Part shown: in pieces, positions 1 through 4,986 of the stretch | Numbering within the stretch: position 1 is the first letter of the stretch | How the letters are laid out: each line of letters opens with the position of its first letter | Source: Comamonas sp. | GTDB taxonomy: Bacteria > Pseudomonadota > Gammaproteobacteria > Burkholderiales > Burkholderiaceae_C | Assembly (NCBI GenBank): GCA_019236485.1 | Contig: JAFAIY010000662.1 | Coordinates: 1 to 6,477 of the forward strand | Direction of reading: 5' to 3' | Length of the DNA stretch: 6,477 nt | Position numbers and translations under genes: made by a program | The notes under the pieces: model-generated | Database searches by the model: none | Told to the model about the DNA's origin: nothing | Seen by the model: only the letters and a program-made list of their open reading frames with translations

Positions 1-101
1 GAGCACAGCGTCATGGCGGCAGCGGCCACCCAGGTCAGAGGTGCGGAAAAAGCTGCGGCCACGGGCTGGCCACCTGGGTGCAGGGAATTGGAGCTATGCA
101 T
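1..101 (-). CDS. 5' end of a B12-riboswitch-controlled gene (partial, product uncertain)
   Basis: An open frame starts with ATG at 101-99 and runs off the left edge after 33 codons. It begins MHSSNSLHPG and continues into an alanine-rich hydrophobic stretch (residues about 15-33, including PLTWVAAAAMTLC), which looks like a signal peptide or first membrane segment. The N-region has no Lys or Arg, which is unusual for a signal peptide. No convincing Shine-Dalgarno lies before the ATG; a second in-frame ATG sits at 14-12. The main reason to call a gene is the cobalamin riboswitch directly upstream on the same strand. Genes under such switches are typically btuB-type TonB-dependent receptors, cobalt or B12 transporters, or cobalamin synthesis genes. 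A secreted or membrane N-terminus favours a receptor or transporter, but the product cannot be decided from 33 residues. Confidence 0.55.
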   Translation of the reverse strand, partial: MHSSNSLHPGGQPVAAAFSAPLTWVAAAAMTLC

Positions 102-180
102 AAAAAGTCTTGAACAGTTGGCACTGGCGTCCCCGCCAGATGCGACCCAAACCAGAAGCTCTCGCAAGCCCTGGCACATC
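102..180 (-). promoter_or_regulatory. Expression platform between riboswitch and start codon
   Basis: This leader segment follows the aptamer on the minus strand. Its clearest element is a hairpin with a perfect 6-bp stem (CTGGCG, loop GGGA, CGCCAG; plus-strand 124-139). Past a one-base bulge the stem extends by GCA/TGC, and it ends about 20 nt before the ATG. A weaker hairpin (CCAG..CTGG with GCT/AGC inside) lies at 152-174. A TTTTT run sits directly before the ATG but about 15 nt past the strong hairpin, so this is not a textbook intrinsic terminator. Control of ribosome access is at least as likely. A minus-strand TGGTT at 154-150 could pair with AACCA in the aptamer (266-262), as in the L5-L13 kissing interaction known for this class; that pairing is inference. 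Confidence 0.45.
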
Positions 181-379
181 TTTGGCCGGTATCCAGACTG
201 ATGCACTCACTGCCAGGCCTTCCCAAAGCGCGATGCGCTTCAGTGGCTGCGGTAGACAGCTTGGTTCTTCACCCGTGCACTCACTGTTGCGGGGGCAGTA
301 CATGCTGAGTCCGCGGGGATGCAGACCTCCATGTTTCCCGTTTAACTGCTGCGTCAGAACAACGCCGCGAGCACCAAAA
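181..379 (-). ncRNA. Cobalamin (adenosylcobalamin) riboswitch aptamer
   Basis: Read on the minus strand, the hallmark blocks of the cobalamin riboswitch occur in the right order. They are GGGAA (339-335); a P3-like hairpin GTCTGC/GCGGAC (326-321 with 314-309) flanked by pairing CATG blocks; CTGCCCCCGCAAC (298-286), close to the canonical core; GCCACTG (247-241); a perfect hairpin AAGCGC-ATC-GCGCTT (240-226); GGGAAGGCC (224-216); and the 3' B12-box-like CAGTCTGGATACCGGCC (200-184). The outer closing helix P1 can form from TTTTGG (379-374) with CCAAAG (186-181), giving about 199 nt, the usual aptamer size. By analogy with the family it binds a B12 cofactor and lowers expression of the downstream gene, here the one leaving the left edge. 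Identity of the core is secure by motif; the exact ends are inferred from pairing. Confidence 0.9.
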
Positions 380-385
380 CACGCT

Positions 386-391
386 ATTTTA
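386..391 (-). promoter_or_regulatory. Possible -10 element of the riboswitch transcript
   Basis: Minus-strand TAAAAT resembles a sigma-70 -10 box and is the most A/T-rich spot near the 5' end of the aptamer. Transcription starting 7 nt or so downstream, near 379-380, would begin exactly where the inferred P1 helix begins. I see no good -35 at standard spacing (around 409-414). The element sits in a small inverted repeat CGCTA-TTT-TAGCG (382-394), so on the plus strand TATTTT (385-390) could equally serve the permease gene. Positional fit is the main support. Confidence 0.3.
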
Positions 392-456
392 GCGATGCCG
401 CATACTTGCACCGGCGCCCGCTGACTTGGGCGCTGTTTCGACCGATTGCCCCCACC

Positions 457-3096
457 GTGTTGTTCCACTCTCCGCTTCTGCAACTGCTGGCCAGCTTTTC
501 CTGGCAGGAACTGCGCCAGCATCCCTGGCGCACGGCGACGGCCCTGCTCGCCATCATGCTGGGCGTGGCCCTGGGCTTTGCGGTGCATGTGATCAACCAG
601 TCGGCTCTGGACGAGTTCTCGCGCGCGGTGCGCAGCGTCAACGGCCAACCCGATCTGCAGCTGCACGCCATGCAGGGCGGCTTGCCGCTGGAGCTGTATG
701 CGCAGGTGGCGCAGACCCCGGGCGTGGCGGCCGCCGTTCCCTGGCTCGAGACCACGGTGCTGCTGCCCGCGGCGGGCACCGGCCGCGAACCGGCGGACGC
801 GGGCGCCCGCGCCACCCAGGGCGCGGCCCAGGGCACGACGCTGCGCGTGCTGGGCAGCGATGCCACCAAGCTCGCGCCCGTGGCGCCAGCCCTGATGCCG
901 CAGCTGTTTGCAGGCGGCGACCAGCTGGATCTATTCGCACCCGATGCGGTCTTCCTCAACGCCGCGGCGCTGCAGGCCCTGCAGCTGAGCCCCGAGCGGG
1001 CGCCCAATGCCGCCATGCACTGGCTGCTCAACGGCCAGTTGCTGACCCTGCGCATCGCGGGCACGGTCGCGGCCACGGGCGCTCCCGTGGCCGTCATGGA
1101 CATCGCCGCCCTGCAGGAAAAGCTGCAGCGCTTTCAGCAGCTGGACCGGATCGATCTGCTGCTGGCCGACAGCGCCGGGCGCAGCCAGGTGGTGGCAAAA
1201 CTGCGGACCCTGCCCGCCTGGCAGAGCCAGATACTGATCCAGCAGCCCGGCGACGAACAGCAGCGGGTGGGCCAGATGTCGCGCGCCTACCGCGTCAATC
1301 TCACGGTGCTGGCCCTGGTGGCCTTGTTCACCGGGGCCTTTCTGGTGTTCTCGGTACTCGCGCTCAGCGTGGCTCAGCGCGCGCCGCAGTTTGCGCTGCT
1401 GGCCGTGCTGGGCGCCACGCCGCGCCAGCGCCTGGCGCTGGTGCTGCTGGAGGCTTTGGCGCTGGGCGCCGTGGGCAGTGCGGCCGGCATTGCGCTGGGC
1501 AGCGTGCTGGCCTGGGGTGCGCTGCAGATGCTGGGCGGGGATCTGGGTGGCGGCTTTTTTGCGGGCGTGCAGCCGGCGCTGCAATGGAGTCCTGCGGCCG
1601 CTCTGGTGTTTGGACTGCTGGGCATCGCGGCCACGCTGGCCGGCGCCTGGTGGCCCGCACGCTCGGCCATGGACCTGCCGCCCGCCGCCACCCTCAAAGG
1701 CCTGGGCAGCGCGCATGAAACACCGTCGCGCTTCTGGCCCGCGCTGGCGCTGCTGCTGGCCAGCGCGGTCCTGGCCTTTATGCCGCCGGTTGCCGGCATT
1801 CCCTTGGCCGCCTATGCGGCCGTGGGACTGCTGCTGCTGGGCGGCATGGCGGCCCTGCCCTGGCTGCTGGGCTCCGTGCTGGGCCTGCTGCCGGCCGGCC
1901 TCTCCCGGCACCCGCTGAGCATGCTGGCGCTGGAGCGTGCCCGGCGCATGCGCGGCTCCACCACCGTGGCCGTGGGCGGCGTGGTGGCCAGCCTCAGCCT
2001 GGCCGTGGCGCTGACGGTGATGGTCACCAGCTTTCGCGGCAGCATGATGGAATGGCTCGATGCCGTGCTGCCTGCGCCGCTGTATGTGCGCGCCGCCGGC
2101 GGCTCCAGCCGCGTGGATGCGGCCCTGCTGCCCGCCGATGCCGCGGCGCGCATTGCGCGCCTGAGCACGGTCGACCATGCCCAGGCCATGCGCAGCAACA
2201 CCCTGGTGCTCAGCCCCGAACAGCCGGCCATCAGCCTCTTGATTCGCTCGCTCAAGGGCGCACAGGCCCAGCAACTGCCCTGGGTGGCTGGGCCGCTGCG
2301 CACGCCGCACAGCGGCATACCCGTGCACATCAGCGAAGCCCTGGCCCAGCTCTATGGACTCAAGGTCGGCGACGACTGGCCCTTGCTCGCCCAAGCTTTC
2401 CGCCAGAACAGCAGCCCGCAGCCGGCCGCCTCGTTTTACATAGCCGGCATCTGGCGCGACTATGTACGCCAGTTCGGCGCCGTGGCCATGGACTGGCAGG
2501 ACTATCTAGCGCTGGGCGGCGATGCGCAGCTCAGCGAGGTCGCCGTCTGGCCCACGGCGGGCGCGCAGCCGGCGGACCTGCACCGGGCCATAGAACAGGC
2601 GCTCAGCGTTCCTAACGAGCCGGCCCCGGTTCTGGAGTTTGTGAGCAGCGCGGCCTTGCGCGAGAGGTCGCTGCGCATTTTCGACCGCAGCTTTGCCGTG
2701 ACCTACTGGCTGCAGGCCGTGGCCATAGGCATAGGCCTGTTCGGGATTGCGGCCAGCTTCAGCGCGCAGGTGCTGGCGCGGCGCAAGGAGTTCGGGCTGC
2801 TCGCCCATCTGGGTCTGACGCGCCGCAATGTGCTGACCGTCGTCGCGGCCGAGGGCCTGGCCTGGACCGGGCTGGGCGCCATCGCCGGCAGCCTGCAGGG
2901 CCTGGGCGTGGCCGTGATCCTCGTGCATGTGGTGAACCCGCAGAGCTTTCACTGGACCATGGAGCTGCGCCTGCCCCTGCTGCGCCTGCTGGGCCTGGCC
3001 GCAGCCGTGGTCCTGGCGGGGGTGATCACGGCCTGGCTGGCCGGGCGCCAGGCGGTGGCGGCCGATGCGGTGCTGGCGGTCAAGGAAGACTGGTAA
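457..3096 (+). CDS. FtsX/MacB-family ABC transporter permease
   Basis: Large inner-membrane permease of an ABC transporter that acts on envelope substrates rather than importing solutes (FtsX-like superfamily; compare LolC/E, MacB and the AttF/G-like permeases). The chosen GTG start gives 879 aa. Numbered from that start, one membrane segment (about 27-46) is followed by a periplasmic domain (about 50-280), three segments (about 282-303, 328-355, 380-401), a central pair (about 427-478), one more (about 500-524), a second periplasmic domain (about 528-745) and three C-terminal segments (about 750-769, 795-821, 838-863). The two FtsX cores show the usual cytoplasmic turn after the first helix, QFALLAVLGATPRQRL and EFGLLAHLGLTRRNVL. 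There is no Walker A or B motif, so an ATPase partner is needed, and none is encoded in this window. Start choice: the frame is open from a TTG at 406, but the conserved-looking protein begins near LLQLLASFSW. GTG 457 or TTG 460 also avoids overlapping the divergent promoter region. No clear Shine-Dalgarno precedes any of them. Function is certain at family level; the substrate is unknown. Confidence 0.9.
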   Translation: MLFHSPLLQLLASFSWQELRQHPWRTATALLAIMLGVALGFAVHVINQSALDEFSRAVRSVNGQPDLQLHAMQGGLPLELYAQVAQTPGVAAAVPWLETTVLLPAAGTGREPADAGARATQGAAQGTTLRVLGSDATKLAPVAPALMPQLFAGGDQLDLFAPDAVFLNAAALQALQLSPERAPNAAMHWLLNGQLLTLRIAGTVAATGAPVAVMDIAALQEKLQRFQQLDRIDLLLADSAGRSQVVAKLRTLPAWQSQILIQQPGDEQQRVGQMSRAYRVNLTVLALVALFTGAFLVFSVLALSVAQRAPQFALLAVLGATPRQRLALVLLEALALGAVGSAAGIALGSVLAWGALQMLGGDLGGGFFAGVQPALQWSPAAALVFGLLGIAATLAGAWWPARSAMDLPPAATLKGLGSAHETPSRFWPALALLLASAVLAFMPPVAGIPLAAYAAVGLLLLGGMAALPWLLGSVLGLLPAGLSRHPLSMLALERARRMRGSTTVAVGGVVASLSLAVALTVMVTSFRGSMMEWLDAVLPAPLYVRAAGGSSRVDAALLPADAAARIARLSTVDHAQAMRSNTLVLSPEQPAISLLIRSLKGAQAQQLPWVAGPLRTPHSGIPVHISEALAQLYGLKVGDDWPLLAQAFRQNSSPQPAASFYIAGIWRDYVRQFGAVAMDWQDYLALGGDAQLSEVAVWPTAGAQPADLHRAIEQALSVPNEPAPVLEFVSSAALRERSLRIFDRSFAVTYWLQAVAIGIGLFGIAASFSAQVLARRKEFGLLAHLGLTRRNVLTVVAAEGLAWTGLGAIAGSLQGLGVAVILVHVVNPQSFHWTMELRLPLLRLLGLAAAVVLAGVITAWLAGRQAVAADAVLAVKEDW

Positions 3097-3193
3097 GCAA
3101 GGGGCCGCATGCCCTGGAGCCGTGATGCCACGGCGCACGCCCATGCCCATACGCGCGCTCACGCTTTGTGCGTGCTCGCGGATCGGCTCGGCG

Positions 3194-3199
3194 CACAAT
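3194..3199 (+). promoter_or_regulatory. Possible -10 (CACAAT) upstream of the VOC gene
   Basis: CACAAT lies 31 nt before the VOC start codon and would place a transcript start near 3206, upstream of the Shine-Dalgarno. The surrounding ten bases CACAATGGCG recur exactly before the attH-like gene (3725-3734). The only -35-like hexamer (TTGTGC, 3166-3171) is about 22 nt away, too far for a standard promoter, so support is weak. Confidence 0.25.
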
Positions 3200-3220
3200 G
3201 GCGGCTCCCTCTCTGCTTCC

Positions 3221-3225
3221 AGGAG
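3221..3225 (+). promoter_or_regulatory. Shine-Dalgarno AGGAG of the VOC gene
   Basis: AGGAG is placed 5 nt before ATG 3231 and fixes that start over the upstream in-frame GTG at 3168. It is the clearest ribosome binding site in the window. Confidence 0.85.
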
Positions 3226-3230
3226 TTCGT

Positions 3231-3671
3231 ATGCAAATCCAGCCGTATCTGTTTTTCAATGGCCGCTGCGAAGAGGCCCTGAATTTCTACCAGCAAGCCA
3301 TAGGTGCGCGAGTCACCGCCTTGATGCGCTTCAAGGATGCGCCGCCGGCACCCAAGGAGGCCTCGCCTCAGGACTGCGGCCCCGCCGCGGTGGCGCCTGA
3401 GAAAATCATGCATGCCAATGTGCAGATCGGCGAGACGCAGATCATGGCCTCCGACGGCATGAACGACGGCAAGCCCGAATTCAAAGGTTTTTCCCTGTCC
3501 ATCAATGCGCCCAGCGACGAGGAAGCCGAGCGCATCTTTGCCGCGCTGGGAGACGGCGGCCGGGTGCAGATGTCCATGGGCCCCACGTTTTTTGCGAGCC
3601 GTTTCGGCATGGTGGCCGACCGCTTCGGCGTCATGTGGATGGTGATTGTTCCGCTGCCGGATATAGGCTGA
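3231..3671 (+). CDS. VOC-fold (PhnB/YjdN-like) protein
   Basis: A 146-aa cytoplasmic protein with no signal peptide or membrane segment. It matches the PhnB/YjdN-like branch of the vicinal oxygen chelate (glyoxalase/bleomycin resistance) superfamily, in a Pfam group named after 3-demethylubiquinone methyltransferase although members are not methyltransferases. Visible hallmarks are the N-terminal strand and helix PYLFFNGRCEEALNFYQQAI (5-24), IMHANVQIGETQIMASDG (59-76), GFSLSINAPSDEEAERIF (86-103) and the C-terminal FGMVADRFGVMWMVIV (125-140). E. coli YjdN shows the same arrangement, and the length is normal. VOC proteins often dimerise and many bind a metal, but the reaction of this branch is generally unknown. 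The gene lies between the permease and the AttH-like gene on the same strand, 134 nt after one and 63 nt before the other. That allows co-transcription but not tight coupling. Family call is strong; function is open. Confidence 0.92.
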   Translation: MQIQPYLFFNGRCEEALNFYQQAIGARVTALMRFKDAPPAPKEASPQDCGPAAVAPEKIMHANVQIGETQIMASDGMNDGKPEFKGFSLSINAPSDEEAERIFAALGDGGRVQMSMGPTFFASRFGMVADRFGVMWMVIVPLPDIG

Positions 3672-3724
3672 AGACCCGGGCTCCTGGCCCACAGCACGAG
3701 CGCTTTGCGATGCGGAGAAGCGTC

Positions 3725-3730
3725 ACAATG
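3725..3730 (+). promoter_or_regulatory. Possible -10 (CACAAT) just before the attH-like gene
   Basis: CACAAT ends 4 nt before ATG 3735, in the same ten-base context CACAATGGCG as before the VOC gene. If it is a -10 box, transcription would begin at or next to the start codon, giving a leaderless or nearly leaderless mRNA. This would fit the lack of a well-spaced Shine-Dalgarno; GGAG at 3714-3717 is 17 nt from the ATG. No good -35 is visible at 17-18 nt. Confidence 0.25.
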
Positions 3731-3734
3731 GCGC

Positions 3735-4892
3735 ATGGTGTATCCGCCCCCGCTTTCCACCCCTTCGCAACCCGCGGGCCCGCGCCGTCAGGCCCTGCAG
3801 ACACTGGCCGCGCTAGGCCTGGGCTGGGCCGGCCTGCCTTTGCCAAGCCTGGCCCTGCCGCTCAAGTCCCTGCAGTTTCCGCGCGACTTCGGCAGCCATC
3901 CGGATCTGCAGACCGAATGGTGGTACATCACCGGACAGTTGCAGGCGGGCGGCAGGCCCTGGGGTTTCCAGCTGACTTTTTTCCGCTCCCGCGTCGCCGG
4001 GACTCAGGCCCTGCACTCGCCTCTCGCGGCCAAGCAGCTGATCTTTGCGCATGCCGCGCTCTGCGATGTCCAGGGTCAGAAGCTGCGCCACGATCAGCGC
4101 ATGGCGCGGGCCGGCCTGGGTCTGGCGGATGCCAGCGAGAGCGACACGGACGTCCATATCCAGGACTGGCGGCTCAAGCGCCAGGCGCTTGCGGGCCGGG
4201 ACGCCACGCAGGCCAGCCATTACAGCGCCAGGCTCGCGGCCAAAGAGTTCACGCTGGCCCTAGAGTTTGATAGCACCCAGCCCCTGCTGCTTCAAGGCTT
4301 GAACGGTCTTTCACGCAAGGGACCGAAGCAGGAGCAGGCCAGCTATTACTACAGCCAGCCCCAGCTGCAGGTCGGCGGCAGCATCAGCGTCGATGGCCGG
4401 CAGCTGGCCGTCGAGCCCTCCGCGCACAACCGTGCCTGGCTGGACCATGAATGCAGCGCCGCCATACTGGACCGGGACGCGCAGGGCTGGGACTGGATAG
4501 GCATGAACCTCGACGATGGCAGCGCCCTCACCGCCTTCCATCTGCGGCGCCACAGCGGCGACGCGCTATGGGCGGGCGGCTCGTTCCGCGCACCCGGCCA
4601 AAGCGCACGGATCTTTGGCGTCGACGAGGTGCGCTTCGAGCCCCTGCGCTACTGGACCAGCCCCCATTCCCAGACCCGCTATCCGGTCGCCTGGCGGGTG
4701 CAGACTCCGGCCGGAGTTTTCGAGGTCCAGGCCCTGGTCGACGACCAGGAGCTAGACAGCCGTGCCAGCACCGGCGCCATCTACTGGGAAGGCCTGTGCG
4801 AGCTGCGGCGCATAGACGCCGATGGACGCGCCAGCCGCGCGGGCGGCGGCTACCTGGAGATGACCGGGTATGCGAATGCGCTGAAGCTTTAG
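3735..4892 (+). CDS. AttH/CrtC-like lipocalin-fold exported protein
   Basis: A 385-aa protein of the AttH family (CrtC/DUF2006, carotenoid 1,2-hydratase-like), built from two lipocalin-like barrels. Residues 16-40 hold a twin-arginine-like signal (GPRRQALQTLAALGLG, then a hydrophobic stretch ending near PSLA), so export by Tat and a periplasmic location are likely. Family signatures follow in order: EWWYITGQL (61-69), QLTFFRSR (79-86), FAHAAL (104-109), GLNGLSRKGP (188-197), YYYSQPQL (204-211), AWLDHECS (234-241), GWDWIGMNLDDGSALTAF (251-268), YWEG (350-353) and GYLEMTGY (372-379). Annotation as carotenoid hydratase is common but probably wrong here, since no carotenoid genes are near. Pairing with an FtsX-like permease is the usual context of AttH proteins and points to binding or processing a hydrophobic or lipid ligand at the envelope. 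Start choice: ATG 3735 keeps the Tat-like signal near the N-terminus; an in-frame TTG at 3705 and a GTG at 3738 are alternatives. Confidence 0.9.
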   Translation: MVYPPPLSTPSQPAGPRRQALQTLAALGLGWAGLPLPSLALPLKSLQFPRDFGSHPDLQTEWWYITGQLQAGGRPWGFQLTFFRSRVAGTQALHSPLAAKQLIFAHAALCDVQGQKLRHDQRMARAGLGLADASESDTDVHIQDWRLKRQALAGRDATQASHYSARLAAKEFTLALEFDSTQPLLLQGLNGLSRKGPKQEQASYYYSQPQLQVGGSISVDGRQLAVEPSAHNRAWLDHECSAAILDRDAQGWDWIGMNLDDGSALTAFHLRRHSGDALWAGGSFRAPGQSARIFGVDEVRFEPLRYWTSPHSQTRYPVAWRVQTPAGVFEVQALVDDQELDSRASTGAIYWEGLCELRRIDADGRASRAGGGYLEMTGYANALKL

Positions 4893-4986
4893 GACCGGCC
4901 GACTGGGTCCGGTGGCGGCAAGGCCCAGGCCTGCCCGGGTCATGCGGCTAGCCGCGTGCAGCCCCCCTCCGCATGGCCCGCCCCGC
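4893..4986. terminator. Convergent gap with candidate bidirectional hairpins
   Basis: The 94 nt between the two convergent stop codons contain GGACC..GGTCC (4892-4896 with 4906-4910), overlapping an alternative ACCGG..CCGGT. They also hold a near-perfect palindrome CATGCGGCTAGCCGCGTG (4941-4958), which folds from either strand. No T-run follows on either strand, so if transcription stops here it is not by a canonical intrinsic terminator. Confidence 0.3.

Larger units (their letters stand above)
3097..3230 (+). other. Permease-VOC intergenic gap with hairpins
   Basis: This 134-nt gap holds two small inverted repeats. GCCGTG-atgc-CACGGC (3119-3134) has a 6-bp stem. CACGC-tttgt-GCGTG (3160-3174) has a 5-bp stem and can be lengthened by CGCG/CGCG across a 2x2 internal loop (3154-3180). 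Neither is followed by a T-run, so intrinsic termination is not supported. They could partly uncouple the permease from the downstream genes, or mean nothing in DNA this GC-rich. Confidence 0.25.

Noticed and set aside
181..379. Riboswitch controlling the plus-strand permease
   Set aside because: The conserved aptamer blocks read only on the minus strand, and the aptamer would be oriented away from the permease.
110..424. Plus-strand small frames across the riboswitch region
   Set aside because: No homology-like features and no Shine-Dalgarno; the region is explained by the minus-strand riboswitch.
517..546. Candidate mobile element or CRISPR-like repeats in the repetitive-looking GC-rich coding sequence
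   Set aside because: The recurring CTGCTGG/GGCGC strings are ordinary Leu/Ala/Gly codon use in the permease; no terminal repeats, regular spacers or transposase were seen.
426..1718. 430-codon plus-strand frame inside the permease gene
   Set aside because: It is a +2 shadow of the permease frame, with Arg/Ala/Gly-rich composition and no membrane or domain pattern.
931..2394. Long minus-strand open frame of 487 codons opposite the permease
   Set aside because: It is rich in Gln, His, Arg and Gly with no recognisable domain, and it lies antisense to a clear permease whose third-position G/C explains the open frame.
3635..4270. Plus-strand frame with ATG 3728 well spaced from GGAG at 3714-3717
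   Set aside because: The spacing looks attractive, but the product is Pro/Arg/Gly-rich low-complexity sequence and overlaps the AttH-like frame, which carries the family motifs.
3705..4892. Carotenoid biosynthesis gene (crtC) interpretation
   Set aside because: The similarity is to the wider AttH/CrtC fold; the permease context and absence of other carotenoid genes do not support a carotenoid hydratase.
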